Positions 7,327 to 16,189 of a DNA stretch of 64,000 nt are shown here, one piece after another. Origin of the DNA: a virus. The notes under the pieces are model-generated. The model was not told the DNA's origin. It did no database searches and worked only from the letters and a program-made list of their open reading frames with translations. Position 1 is the first letter of the stretch, and every line of letters starts with the position of its first letter. The translations under genes were made by a program, and so were the position numbers. The DNA lies in IMG/VR virus record IMGVR_UViG_3300042558_002668, positions 16,139-80,138 of that record, one strand, 5' to 3'.

Positions 7327-7865
7327 TACAGTGTCTCGCCGCCCACTGTGCGGTTGCAAGCACACAGTTCGCCTGTTTGCAATGCGTCCAATACACGAAG
7401 CGTTTCTTCTGGGCTACGACCAACGTTCAAGTTGTTAACAGTAACGTGTTGGATTTCATTGTTTGGGTCAACAATGAATGTTGCACGAAGTGCGGCACCT
7501 GCTGGAGCATAGAATACACCCAACTGCTCAATCAAGCTCAACTCACCACGCTGTGTATCAGCAAACTGGTGGTGTGTGATTTTACGCAAGTCATCGTGAC
7601 TCTTTTGCCAGGCCACTTTGCAGAACTCATTGTCTGTTGAACCTGTTAGCAACACTGCATCACGATCAGCAAAGTCTTGTGCCAACTTGTCGTAGGCCAC
7701 AATTTCTGTGGGGCAAACAAATGTGAAATCCTTGGGGTAGTACACAATTACTTTCCACTTGCCAGGGAAGCTGGTTGCGGTGATGTCATAAAATGCATCA
7801 TCAGGTTGTCCGGGCTTGACGCCTGTGACTGTGAATGGGGCCAATTTATCGCCAACTGTTTTCAT
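7326..7865 (-). CDS. ahpC: Peroxiredoxin AhpC
   Basis: A 179-residue typical 2-Cys peroxiredoxin. FTFVCPTE holds the peroxidatic Cys (residue 51) and LCACNR near the C-terminus holds the resolving Cys (168 or 170). It reduces hydrogen peroxide and organic hydroperoxides, and would be recycled by the AhpD encoded downstream. The sequence looks like the Burkholderiales AhpC group. The start at 7865 has AAGGAAA upstream. It is the first gene of a six-gene operon that ends with ahpD and an SGNH gene. Its promoter region contains a palindrome resembling an OxyR half-site pair. Confidence 0.95.
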   Translation of the reverse strand: MKTVGDKLAPFTVTGVKPGQPDDAFYDITATSFPGKWKVIVYYPKDFTFVCPTEIVAYDKLAQDFADRDAVLLTGSTDNEFCKVAWQKSHDDLRKITHHQFADTQRGELSLIEQLGVFYAPAGAALRATFIVDPNNEIQHVTVNNLNVGRSPEETLRVLDALQTGELCACNRTVGGETL

Positions 7866-7918
7866 TTTAGTTTCCTTTGTGTTAAAATGTTGAGTCTCAG
7901 TGTTTGTACTGAATGTTT

Positions 7919-7947
7919 ATTGTAATAGTATATATCTATGAAATCAA
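7919..7947 (-). promoter_or_regulatory. ahpC promoter with an OxyR-like ATAG-N7-CTAT element in the spacer
   Basis: On the minus strand TTGATT (942-947 of this kilobase block, i.e. 7942-7947) is followed after exactly 17 bases by TACAAT (7919-7924). The spacer contains ATAG-N7-CTAT (7925-7939), the half of the ATAG-N7-CTAT-N7-ATAG-N7-CTAT consensus bound by one OxyR dimer. Only one half is present, so control by OxyR or a repressor such as PerR-type regulators is a hypothesis. Confidence 0.5.
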
Positions 7948-7999
7948 GTAAATCTTAGATTTTTCCTATTGAATTTTTCTATAAGGTCAATTGGAAAAA

Positions 8000-8287
8000 T
8001 TAATACAGCATACGAATTAACCCTATGCTGTCAATTGTGGTCAGCAGAATATAGTTAGCGAGCATGCCAAAAGATTTCCTAGTCCAACTAGCCCAAGCAT
8101 ACATAGAACACCCAAGAATCCAAGCGGGATAAAGAGCAAGAAGCGGTGGAGTGGGGACTGTGAGTGCCATAGTAACACTGCAACCAATGCTAATAGCCCA
8201 AGCAAGCAACTCAATAACAAAACGAATTCTGTTAGATTTAAAGTCATCTCGAATCCAATCAACGGTGGGTTTTAAAAATTCATTCAT
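8000..8287 (-). CDS. Small membrane protein conserved in T4-like phages
   Basis: A 95-residue protein starting MNEFLKPTVDWIRDDFKSNRIRF, followed by two or three hydrophobic segments (FVIELLAWAISIGCSVTMALTV, LLALYPAWILGCSMYAWA and FGMLANYILLTTIDSIGLI). The start at 8287 was chosen for its four-base ATGA overlap with the upstream gene; a longer form would overlap that gene by 64 bases. Proteins of this form occur in T4-like marine phages. It lies at the end of a long operon; function unknown, possibly acting in the inner membrane. Confidence 0.75.
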   Translation of the reverse strand: MNEFLKPTVDWIRDDFKSNRIRFVIELLAWAISIGCSVTMALTVPTPPLLALYPAWILGCSMYAWASWTRKSFGMLANYILLTTIDSIGLIRMLY

Positions 8288-9432
8288 GTTCTGTCGGGGA
8301 AAAAATCCTGCATCACACCTTCTCGATGCAAGTCCATGGTAACACAATGTATGCCGCCATCCCAGAAATATCTATGACGGAAAGGTACTATGTGCGGAGT
8401 CATGCCATATCGGTCTAGTGCATCAAAAACTTGTTTGTTGTAGTTGAATACTATAACGTTCTTTGGGTCAATAATCAACATGTTGACATCAAACACGGTT
8501 TCTTCAACGTACCCTGTCCAATTATCCAACCAAGTCTCTACTGTTTCCACAACATCGTTGTCGTGTTCAAATCCTGGGATCCACCACTTGCCTTTGTTTT
8601 TCTCTTTGAGAATCATAAAAGGTTTTACTTTTTCCCAGCTTTGGTTTTCCAAATAAATCACTTCCCAGCCCGGGAATGTGTTTTTGTAAGTGGGCACATC
8701 ATTGAGACTGACTATCAATCCTGGACACACTGGGCAGTATACTGCATCGCCGTGGCCACCAGTGTTGACAATATGATTGCGAGTTTTGGGGAATCTTGAA
8801 TTTACAAATTTCTGTTGTTCAACAATATTGTCAGTGTAGTTTTTTGTGGCAAAATACAAATCCTTGCCAATTCGAGATATCATTGCACCGTTGATCAGTA
8901 GGGGATTGTTTGAGTAATCAATTACTGGGTTTCCTTGCTGCCGAATATGGTCAAATATATGATCGTATCCAGACCTCTGATTCATCCAGGCTCGTTCGCG
9001 ATCAAACCCAAATTGTTGTATGCATTCAAGCCGAATACGATCAGGTAATTTATCAAAGTCCTGCCAAGTCTCGCAGTCAGGCCAGCTGGCATCACGAATA
9101 GTGTTATAGAGTTTTGCAACTGTAGTTGGCGCATAAGACTGATAAAAATCATTACCAACCATGACCATAAAATCTCGTGGGGTCATTGGCGGCGGAGTAA
9201 ACTTGCCATTCACAGTTTCAATCTGCTCCGGCAAGTTGGGCCGCATCACAGTGATTCCAAAACTTTTTAATTTTTGAATAATTGCCTGGTAGTCTTCTTC
9301 AGTTTCAATTGCAATTTTTTCAAACAAGGATCGAACATGTGGTATTTGAATCCAACTGTAAAATTCCGGAGGATAGCTTTGGCCAACCACACAGACTTTG
9401 AGTGGATCCCAGTGCTGATAAACATTATACAT
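8284..9432 (-). CDS. Amidinotransferase-fold protein (first copy)
   Basis: A 382-residue protein of the glycine amidinotransferase/dimethylargininase fold. The N-terminus has YQHWDPLKVCVVGQSYPPEF, matching the opening strand of the family; VNTGGHGDAVYCP holds the catalytic His region, and FWDGGIHCVTMDLHR near the C-terminus holds the nucleophilic Cys. It could transfer an amidino group from arginine to an amine, or hydrolyse guanidino compounds. It is about 75 residues longer than its paralogue at 12211, mostly in the middle. Both lie in the same operon with sugar-modifying genes, suggesting an amidinated or guanidinated metabolite or surface sugar; that is inference. Confidence 0.75.
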   Translation of the reverse strand: MYNVYQHWDPLKVCVVGQSYPPEFYSWIQIPHVRSLFEKIAIETEEDYQAIIQKLKSFGITVMRPNLPEQIETVNGKFTPPPMTPRDFMVMVGNDFYQSYAPTTVAKLYNTIRDASWPDCETWQDFDKLPDRIRLECIQQFGFDRERAWMNQRSGYDHIFDHIRQQGNPVIDYSNNPLLINGAMISRIGKDLYFATKNYTDNIVEQQKFVNSRFPKTRNHIVNTGGHGDAVYCPVCPGLIVSLNDVPTYKNTFPGWEVIYLENQSWEKVKPFMILKEKNKGKWWIPGFEHDNDVVETVETWLDNWTGYVEETVFDVNMLIIDPKNVIVFNYNKQVFDALDRYGMTPHIVPFRHRYFWDGGIHCVTMDLHREGVMQDFFPDRT

Positions 9433-10447
9433 TTATAAATTTATTTGCAAAGGCATGACTAGCTAGATTTTTACCCTTGGCCTCGCACTGAATATCAAAC
9501 TGTTCACTAAACTCGGCAGCCCAAGTGCTCACAGCGTCATTCCAATAAAAGTCGCTGTGTGCTCGGAGCTTTTGCTTTTTATAACCTCTAGCAAGAAGTT
9601 CAGCAAGATCGGGTCTAGTTCCCCGATCATGGTCCACCAAAACGTCTTCGCGACTAACTGAGTAGTGAAGACCAGGACGAGTACCGCGCCAAGAGTCAAT
9701 AACCCGCTTGACACGATCGTCCTGCGGGGAGATGTATTCTCCTGAGTTGATCCAGTGGTGGTGTAGATCCAATACCAGAGCCACATGCTGAGCCACAGCC
9801 AAAGTAGTGTCAAGTCCATTTGTCATCTCATCATTCTCGATGGTAATTAAGTTTCTTGCTTCGGGACTGAGCCTACCCAGTGTACGCAAGAATTTAGTGG
9901 CACCACCTTTGCCACTTAAATGTACGTTGATCTTGAATCCATGATCATGCCATGTCGAACCATAGCCCATCCAACGAGCCATGTCTGCATGATACTCAAA
10001 TTCCAAGATTGAACGTTCTACAATTTCATCTGCTTCGCTTGCCAGCACACAAAATTGCCCAGGATGAAAGGATAATCTAACACCAAGTCTGCGAGCAGCT
10101 TCACCAACTGGTGCAAAAATTTTAGCACAATGATCTTGCACATCCTTTTGTTTCCACCAGTTGATCCACGAAGGCTCTGTATAGCCCTGCAACATTTCGC
10201 TGCCTAGTCGTACCATGCGCAGGTGCTCAGGTAAACTGCCCACACGCTCAACCATTTTAAGTGCGGCAGAGGCATTGTGATTCATAATGTCCCACTGGCG
10301 CTGTTCAGCTTCGTCTTTGTGCTCACGAAGCCAGCGCATTGTAGTTGATCGCCCGTTAAGGTCTCGATCTACTGCATTGACTTTCATGCCGCCACATTCA
10401 CTTGGATCATTAAGCCATTTGCAACAGAATCCAACACGAGGTACCAT
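9425..10447 (-). CDS. uvsE: UV-damage endonuclease (UvdE/UvsE family)
   Basis: A 340-residue TIM-barrel endonuclease of the UVDE family, which nicks DNA 5' to UV photoproducts and abasic sites. Family features include an N-terminal MVPRVGFCCKW, LSFHPGQFCVLAS, ITIENDEMTNGLD, VALVLDLHHHWIN and LRAHSDFYWNDAV, which together supply the His, Asp and Glu metal ligands. The start at 10447 was chosen because it opens on the conserved barrel strand and follows the upstream stop (10465) by 17 bases; an earlier start would overlap that gene. In a phage of sunlit fresh water it would provide light-independent repair, comparable in purpose to T4 DenV. Confidence 0.92.
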   Translation of the reverse strand: MVPRVGFCCKWLNDPSECGGMKVNAVDRDLNGRSTTMRWLREHKDEAEQRQWDIMNHNASAALKMVERVGSLPEHLRMVRLGSEMLQGYTEPSWINWWKQKDVQDHCAKIFAPVGEAARRLGVRLSFHPGQFCVLASEADEIVERSILEFEYHADMARWMGYGSTWHDHGFKINVHLSGKGGATKFLRTLGRLSPEARNLITIENDEMTNGLDTTLAVAQHVALVLDLHHHWINSGEYISPQDDRVKRVIDSWRGTRPGLHYSVSREDVLVDHDRGTRPDLAELLARGYKKQKLRAHSDFYWNDAVSTWAAEFSEQFDIQCEAKGKNLASHAFANKFINV

Positions 10448-10464
10448 AGCAATTCCCGGTAAAG

Positions 10465-11022
10465 TTATTTTGTTAGTAATTGTAACACGTTTTCCATTAT
10501 ATCGCAAGTGAGATTTGGCAATTCTTGGTAATGTTTACCAAGATCAACAGCGTGATCTACCAGAACGTATTGTGTAGTAGGGTTATTCTGGAACAAACTG
10601 CGCATGAGTCCATGATAATTTTGTAGTTGTTCAACTTGGTCAGATGATTCTAATTTCTGACCCAACCCAAGATCAAACCCCAACATCAGTATGATGCTGT
10701 TGGTTTGGCTGGCCAAGTGCAATGATATAATGTCATCAAATCTGTGAACTGGATGGTTGTACTCACCATCATATGCTTTGAGGCCTGGCTGGCTACCAAT
10801 TTTTAGATATACATCACGAGCAACGTAAAAATTGCACACAGCATGAAATGCCTTGGAAATTAATGCATTTGCCTCAGCTGAGTCTGAGCAAACTACATTG
10901 TCTGTTTGATTGTTTTTCCAGGTGCGCCACGATCCCCAGCTGGGACCAATTGACTTGATGGCTGCTGTGTCAACCAATATGTTTGGTTGATATGTTGATG
11001 CATATACCCAACTTATTTGCAT
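10465..11022 (-). CDS. Conserved phage protein of unknown function
   Basis: A 185-residue protein starting MQISWVYASTYQPN. The start at 11022 forms a TAATG junction with the preceding fibre-like gene. Features are GPSWGSWRTWKNNQTDNVVC and SIILMLGFDLGLGQKLE; the latter looks like a buried beta-strand of an alpha/beta fold. Proteins with this opening are familiar from T4-like cyanophages, without assigned role. Its place between a fibre-like protein and the UV endonuclease says little about function. Confidence 0.7.
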   Translation of the reverse strand: MQISWVYASTYQPNILVDTAAIKSIGPSWGSWRTWKNNQTDNVVCSDSAEANALISKAFHAVCNFYVARDVYLKIGSQPGLKAYDGEYNHPVHRFDDIISLHLASQTNSIILMLGFDLGLGQKLESSDQVEQLQNYHGLMRSLFQNNPTTQYVLVDHAVDLGKHYQELPNLTCDIMENVLQLLTK

Positions 11023-12218
11023 TATACTGCCCTTAAAGGATTCCACTGAAAGGATCCCAGGCAAACCCAAGCAAATGGTGCATCGATCTGAGGATCATTA
11101 TTCAGCACTAGATCGCCACGAGTACCAGCCCAGCCCGGCACTGCATTAGAATGAGAAATTCTCCAACGGTCAATTCGTAACTTTGGTGCTACCACAAGAC
11201 CGTCTGATTCAATACTGAGGTGGCGTCCACGGTTAACACCCAAAGACAATGTGCCCGGGCGGGCCGTTCCAATGTATGCAGTGTCTTTGGCCAGCTTGCC
11301 AACAATCACGGTGGTTTCTTCGTCCCACACTGTCAGTGCCATTTCTGGGTGGTTGGTATTGATACCAACACGTTTATTAGTCACTGCAAGAGTATCATTA
11401 AATGCTGCCGGACCAGCAACATCTAGTTCTCTCAAAATTCCAAGTGCTTGTATGTTTGTGTCAGTGATTGCCGAACTCAATTGGTTGCCAGTCACTAACG
11501 GTTGTCCATTAACAAGCACTTCAGAAAAATCAATACCTTGTGATTTACTTAATTCTAAAACCTGTACTACCAGTGACTGTTTCCAGTCCTCAGTAATTTG
11601 ATTTAGAGTTTTGGCTGCGGTCTTGTCAATAACTTCGTCCCATGCTGTGTTGTCAACATTGACTACTCCGCGAACTGCAAGATTATTCACTGATAAACTG
11701 CCGCCCACTGTGATATCTTTAGTTACATCAATGTCAGTTGCCGACACTTTGTGTGCTACATTTATACCATTGTCATCAATTGTCAATTGTAATTCTGTTG
11801 CAGTATCAGTAATACCCAGTGTTTTAAAATCTTTCTTGAACCGATCTCTCCAGCGATCAATGCCGGCGTCGATTTGACCAACTAGCAAACTGTTAAGATC
11901 AATATTACTAATTTGTGACAGCAACCTTTGTGTCATTTGTTGATTGACTTGTGTTTCAATCTTGTTGATCCAGGCTTGGTCCAAAATCAAGTTATCAATA
12001 GTGGCAGACACCATGGTCTGTACCGCGCTATCAACAGCTTGAGTCATTGTAGAGATACTAGAAAATCTAGCAGATATTTTTTCTTCTACGAATTTAGTAA
12101 TTTGTTTTTCAAGATCAGTTTGCCAATTTTTGTCAGATGTGATATCTTCAACGTGTTTATTAACTGATCGAATAAGTTCTTGTTCAACAAGCGTTGGTAA
12201 TAAGTTAGGGTCAAGCAT
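11022..12218 (-). CDS. Fibre-like structural protein
   Basis: A 398-residue protein. The first 120 residues are predicted helical and coiled-coil-like (QELIRSVNKHVEDI..., KIETQVNQQMTQRL), followed by beta-repeat segments typical of trimeric phage fibres (DITVGGSLSVNNLAVRGVVNVDN, NTLAV-type strands, KRVGINTNHPEMALTV, GTLSLGVNRGRHLSI). The C-terminus reads APFAWVCLGSFQWNPLRAV, resembling the tip of cyanophage fibre proteins. It is probably a tail or head fibre that contacts the host. The gene overlaps both its neighbours by a few bases. Confidence 0.7.
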   Translation of the reverse strand: MLDPNLLPTLVEQELIRSVNKHVEDITSDKNWQTDLEKQITKFVEEKISARFSSISTMTQAVDSAVQTMVSATIDNLILDQAWINKIETQVNQQMTQRLLSQISNIDLNSLLVGQIDAGIDRWRDRFKKDFKTLGITDTATELQLTIDDNGINVAHKVSATDIDVTKDITVGGSLSVNNLAVRGVVNVDNTAWDEVIDKTAAKTLNQITEDWKQSLVVQVLELSKSQGIDFSEVLVNGQPLVTGNQLSSAITDTNIQALGILRELDVAGPAAFNDTLAVTNKRVGINTNHPEMALTVWDEETTVIVGKLAKDTAYIGTARPGTLSLGVNRGRHLSIESDGLVVAPKLRIDRWRISHSNAVPGWAGTRGDLVLNNDPQIDAPFAWVCLGSFQWNPLRAV

Positions 12219-13131
12219 GGTTTCTCCATAAATCTAATGTTACACAATGGAACCCACCGCCCAGTGTGCGACTGTGTCGCAGTTCAAGAGGAACAACTTT
12301 AAACTTTGATAATTCTAACAACTTTATCAACGCTGTTTGGTGCTGGTCTACAATAACTGTATTGGGATCCACTACTAACATATTTAAGGCAATCCACTTG
12401 CTGGCATATGGATACTGATAAAAGTCTTGTTCAACCACTTGGTCAACCCAGATCACTTCCCAATTTTTAAAACATTTGGGCAACATTTCTGTTGAAACTC
12501 TAGTGGCGTTGATTAGCACCAGGCCTTCGCGCAAAGGCACAATTGTAGAATCAATGTGTACCCCAGAGTAAAAATTACACATTTCTATGTCAACTTCGGG
12601 AAATTGTTGACATAACCAATTGTAGGCTGCTTTGTTGCCACTGGCTGATTCTAAAAACAACATGTTGGTTGGGCCAAGACGTAGCACATTGGCAGCATCT
12701 AGTACTAATCCAGCACGTCTGGGCATTTCAATTATGGTGTCAGCTTCGTTGAATACGTCAGCAAGGCATTGACTCTCCATGTCTCGGCAAGGGTACATCA
12801 TGGCTGGATCAACTACTGTGGTTCCGTGTACTAGTAATCGGTCTCGGGGACAATAGTTGTACATACCATCATGAGTTTGAAAATTCATGGGGTCTGGCCT
12901 AACAACTTGCACTCCAAGCAACACAAGAGTATCGGCTAGACGCTGTAGATCTTGATTTGCTTCGTCGATTATCCAGTCGGGCACAGGCCCCGAAGGTACC
13001 GGTGTTTCTTTCCACAGTGTTTTTTCACTTTCTTTACTAAACACTGGATCATAGCGAGGCCAATTAGCAAAGGAAGCATCACCAACCACTACCTTGCGCA
13101 GTGGATCCCATTCATTATAAGAATTAATCAT
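12211..13131 (-). CDS. Amidinotransferase-fold protein (second copy)
   Basis: A 306-residue paralogue of the protein at 8284. It opens with the same YNEWDPLRKVVVGDASF strand; GLVLDAANVLRLG offers the catalytic Asp, FYSGVHIDSTIVPL the catalytic His, and RTLGGGFHCVTLDLWR the nucleophilic Cys. This triad matches glycine and inosamine-phosphate amidinotransferases. All catalytic positions appear intact. The gene overlaps the fibre-like gene by eight bases. Two divergent copies in one operon suggest sequential or paired modification of one product, or different acceptors. An agmatine-deiminase-like hydrolase is the main alternative. Confidence 0.82.
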   Translation of the reverse strand: MINSYNEWDPLRKVVVGDASFANWPRYDPVFSKESEKTLWKETPVPSGPVPDWIIDEANQDLQRLADTLVLLGVQVVRPDPMNFQTHDGMYNYCPRDRLLVHGTTVVDPAMMYPCRDMESQCLADVFNEADTIIEMPRRAGLVLDAANVLRLGPTNMLFLESASGNKAAYNWLCQQFPEVDIEMCNFYSGVHIDSTIVPLREGLVLINATRVSTEMLPKCFKNWEVIWVDQVVEQDFYQYPYASKWIALNMLVVDPNTVIVDQHQTALIKLLELSKFKVVPLELRHSRTLGGGFHCVTLDLWRNHA

Positions 13132-13646
13132 TTGTGTCCAGTAATCTGAAGAGTGTATCTAGGAGTAGTTCCTAGATTGGCTGCCAGGTGTGGTGTATCA
13201 TACGACCACTCAACAACATCTCCAGCACGCCAATTTATATAGGGTTTGCCATTGCCTTCAAAGTAATGCCCCGACTGCCAATCTTCTAGAAATATAATTG
13301 CTCTCCGAATTGACTGTTCTTGTCCTTGAAGATTAAACAAGTCAATATATTTCAGATATAAATCACTGTGCGTAGGAAGTATGGTGCCAGTGCCCATTCT
13401 GTAGTAACTTGTGCCAATATCTTTCCAGCCCAGTAATGTGTAAAAGTCAATAAAAAGATTGTTCCACTTTGGTTGCCGGCTACGCATATCACACATGTCA
13501 CCAGTAAACTTATTGGTGTATCCTAACGACAGCCAGTTTTCGAGACTGACCGAGTCGTTGAATGTTTCGTTGATATACTCTAAGTGTTTAAATTCATCAT
13601 CCCAAAAAGCAGGAATGTGATACTTAACTAACTCGTGTGTTGCCAT
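13128..13646 (-). CDS. 2-oxoglutarate/Fe(II) oxygenase-like cupin protein
   Basis: A 172-residue protein with a double-stranded beta-helix pattern. LPTHSDLYLKY carries an HxD metal-binding pair, YDTPHLAANLG the distal His, and PRYTLQITG the Arg expected to bind 2-oxoglutarate, as in aspartyl-beta-hydroxylase-like phage proteins. It would hydroxylate a small molecule, protein or nucleobase. It overlaps the dehydrogenase gene by 23 bases and the amidinotransferase by four. Substrate unknown; a second 2OG-like protein of different sequence is encoded at 49552. Confidence 0.7.
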   Translation of the reverse strand: MATHELVKYHIPAFWDDEFKHLEYINETFNDSVSLENWLSLGYTNKFTGDMCDMRSRQPKWNNLFIDFYTLLGWKDIGTSYYRMGTGTILPTHSDLYLKYIDLFNLQGQEQSIRRAIIFLEDWQSGHYFEGNGKPYINWRAGDVVEWSYDTPHLAANLGTTPRYTLQITGHK

Positions 13647-14874
13647 AATGAATCACAGTTATTCCTGGAATATTGGCAATTTTGCGCCAGGGGTCAACAA
13701 CAACTGATCCGGGTTTGATATCACAATACGGCTGGGTGTCTTCTTGATCACCGGTGTATTCGTAAGTGATTTTACGGTTGTGTGCCCAAAGAAACACAGC
13801 AGGAGTATCAACAGCAGTAACCACATCAGCAGGATCGTCAGCTAAAGGATCTACATATTTGACCTGTACTCCCAGTTGTTTGAGATAGTGTCCAACCAAA
13901 GTGCTGTAGCTGCCAATACAGTATGGCACATCGGGTTTGTAGGCTTTGCCGTGAATCACAATGGGCAAGATCTTTTGGTCCTGGGTGGCAGTGTCAAACA
14001 AAAATTTGGCAAGATTTTTTGCTTGAATTTCTCTAGCATGCATCACAGTATCAAATAGGTCGTAGCCGATGTCGTACTCTTGTGCCAGCCAACGCAGTGC
14101 AATGTTGTCACGTGGATGGCAAGCACCTGCATCGCCCATGCCAGCTGTCATGTACTTAGGCCCCATGATACGCATAGTACTACGAGCTAGTGCATCGGTT
14201 ACAACATCAACATTGATGTGACCAATTTTCATAGCAAAGTCTTGAATCATGTTGACCAAGCCAACCTTGGCGCTGATAAATGTGTTGTAGAATATTTTAA
14301 TGGCTTCGCATTCATCCCAGGTACCAATCTCATAGCGCGGATTGTTCTGCATTATGCTCTTGTAGATCTCCACAAGCTCGTTGGCCAATGCATTGGGATT
14401 GCCGTCCTCGGTTCCGATCATGATCATTTCTGGATTGACCATGTCCCACTTAACTGACCCCATGGCAATCAAATACGGATTGTATAAAAATTGATGTTTT
14501 TTATCCAACAATGGCACAAAGTGTTTCCGAGTAGTTCCGGGTAGTACAGTGCTGATCAGCACAATCTTCTTGGGAGTTGTTGCGTGGGCATTGATTTTCT
14601 CAATAGCATCTTTAACAGCATCATGTCCAAAGTCTTTTGGAGTCATGTGACTAGATGGAACACTGCCATCATACCCTTCTTGGTGTGGGGTTGGTACTGC
14701 TATAAAGATCCAATCACTGTTGTTTATGGTGTCTTCAATGCTGCAAACTTCTACCTGGTCACTTTGTCTTGGGTAAATATCATACCCGAAAACTTTATAT
14801 TTCTCTGCAAATACTTCTGCACAATCTAGGCCAAGTTTGCCAAGACCAATAAAACCCACTTTGATATCGTTCAT
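13624..14874 (-). CDS. UDP-glucose/GDP-mannose 6-dehydrogenase family protein
   Basis: A 416-residue enzyme. VGFIGLGKLGLDCAEVF (residues 6-22) is the NAD-binding Rossmann motif; ISTVLPGTTRKHF, LYNPYLIAMG and MGDAGACHPRDNIALRWL follow, the last with the catalytic Cys of UDP-sugar dehydrogenases. KAYKPDVPYCIGS and KYVDPLADD mark the C-terminal UDP-binding domain. It probably oxidises C6 of UDP-glucose or a related sugar to the uronic acid. It is the first gene of a long minus-strand operon down to 8000. Its ATG overlaps the ATG of the divergent plus-strand glycosyltransferase gene. Confidence 0.88.
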   Translation of the reverse strand: MNDIKVGFIGLGKLGLDCAEVFAEKYKVFGYDIYPRQSDQVEVCSIEDTINNSDWIFIAVPTPHQEGYDGSVPSSHMTPKDFGHDAVKDAIEKINAHATTPKKIVLISTVLPGTTRKHFVPLLDKKHQFLYNPYLIAMGSVKWDMVNPEMIMIGTEDGNPNALANELVEIYKSIMQNNPRYEIGTWDECEAIKIFYNTFISAKVGLVNMIQDFAMKIGHINVDVVTDALARSTMRIMGPKYMTAGMGDAGACHPRDNIALRWLAQEYDIGYDLFDTVMHAREIQAKNLAKFLFDTATQDQKILPIVIHGKAYKPDVPYCIGSYSTLVGHYLKQLGVQVKYVDPLADDPADVVTAVDTPAVFLWAHNRKITYEYTGDQEDTQPYCDIKPGSVVVDPWRKIANIPGITVIHYGNTRVS

Positions 14875-16189
14875 GAATGTTCCTCTTAATCAAATTTATA
14901 ACTACCTCGAAGGGCTCGTCGGAGTTAATAGTACATTAATTTATCGTTTTGATCCACCGGGTAGTAAAAAAATTGGCAGTCTAACTGGGTCTAAACCTGT
15001 TACCATACCCTGGACTGAATACCAACGACTTATTGTCACTGTAATGCACGATCAAGAGCCGTTGAATTTTGATTTGTACACTGAATCTAGCATTGGGTCT
15101 GAATTATTTCAATGGTTCCGCGATCATCGCAACGGTCAAGATGCATGGTTTACTTCCACTATGTATAACGAAATTTGCAATCGCAATCTTGGGTTTGTGT
15201 ATCATGGATCTACCACCTATGATCGAAACATCTTGGTACACAGTGAAAAACGCAGTACTGAATTGCAAAAGTACAGCAATATTGGGCTGGAGCCAGTGTA
15301 TTGGTGGAGTCATGCCCTAATTGCACGTGACTGGTACCGATATGCAGAAATAGATCCGTTGTTGTTGCAACTGCCCACCGATTACAAGTATGACTTTAAT
15401 GTCTACAATCGAGCTTGGTCTGGCACCCGAGAATATCGATTAAAATTTACTGATCTCGTAATTGACCAAGATTTAGTACACAATTGTAATATCGCATTTA
15501 ATCAATTTGACAACAATGTGCACTATCAGAACTATGAGCTATGCAACAAGGCGTTTGCCCCAGATCATGATTTAACAGTTTTGCCCAGCAATGCCGCTAG
15601 TTCAGCTTCTAGTGCAGATTACGATTGTTATGATTATTCAATCTCTTGGTTTGATGTGGTTCTAGAAACACTATTTGATGATCCAAGGCTTCATCTGACT
15701 GAAAAAATTCTGCGACCAATTGCATGTGGCAAACCATTTCTATTGGCTGCAACACACGGCAGCTTGCAGTATCTCAGGGACTATGGGTTCATGACGTTTG
15801 GTGACTTCATTGACGAATCGTATGATCTAATACAAGACCCAGTGCTTAGACTAAGAGCTCTAGTCGAGACCATGAAACAAATATCAGCACTGAGTCTTGC
15901 GCAAAAAAGATCACTAAAACAAAATATCAAACACATAACTCAGCATAACCGAGCTAGATTTTTCTCTCAAGACTTTTTCAATCAAGTCACTCAGGAATTT
16001 GTGCACAACCATCAACACGCACGTGAAATCTGCCAGAGCCACAATCTAGGCCAAAACTACGTTGATTATCGAAAAGTAGCAAAAACTGTGCCAGCCTTGC
16101 GTGATATACTAACCTCAGACGATCAATATCGTAGCCGGACTGATCTAGCAGTGCTGTTACAAGAAATACGAAAACACCAGGGACGTTAA
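14873..16189 (+). CDS. Putative glycosyltransferase of a phage-specific family
   Basis: A 438-residue protein. The N-terminal part has LIYRFDPPGSKKIG and VTVMHDQEPLNFDLY; the C-terminal part has HLTEKILRPIACGKPFLLAATHGSLQYLRDYGF, which looks like the nucleotide-sugar-binding region of GT-B enzymes, as in fucosyltransferase-type proteins. The ATG at 14873 overlaps the start of the divergent dehydrogenase gene and lacks a clear ribosome site. The neighbourhood of UDP-sugar dehydrogenase and amidinotransferases supports a role in glycan assembly. The assignment rests on local motifs and is moderate. Confidence 0.65.
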   Translation: MNVPLNQIYNYLEGLVGVNSTLIYRFDPPGSKKIGSLTGSKPVTIPWTEYQRLIVTVMHDQEPLNFDLYTESSIGSELFQWFRDHRNGQDAWFTSTMYNEICNRNLGFVYHGSTTYDRNILVHSEKRSTELQKYSNIGLEPVYWWSHALIARDWYRYAEIDPLLLQLPTDYKYDFNVYNRAWSGTREYRLKFTDLVIDQDLVHNCNIAFNQFDNNVHYQNYELCNKAFAPDHDLTVLPSNAASSASSADYDCYDYSISWFDVVLETLFDDPRLHLTEKILRPIACGKPFLLAATHGSLQYLRDYGFMTFGDFIDESYDLIQDPVLRLRALVETMKQISALSLAQKRSLKQNIKHITQHNRARFFSQDFFNQVTQEFVHNHQHAREICQSHNLGQNYVDYRKVAKTVPALRDILTSDDQYRSRTDLAVLLQEIRKHQGR

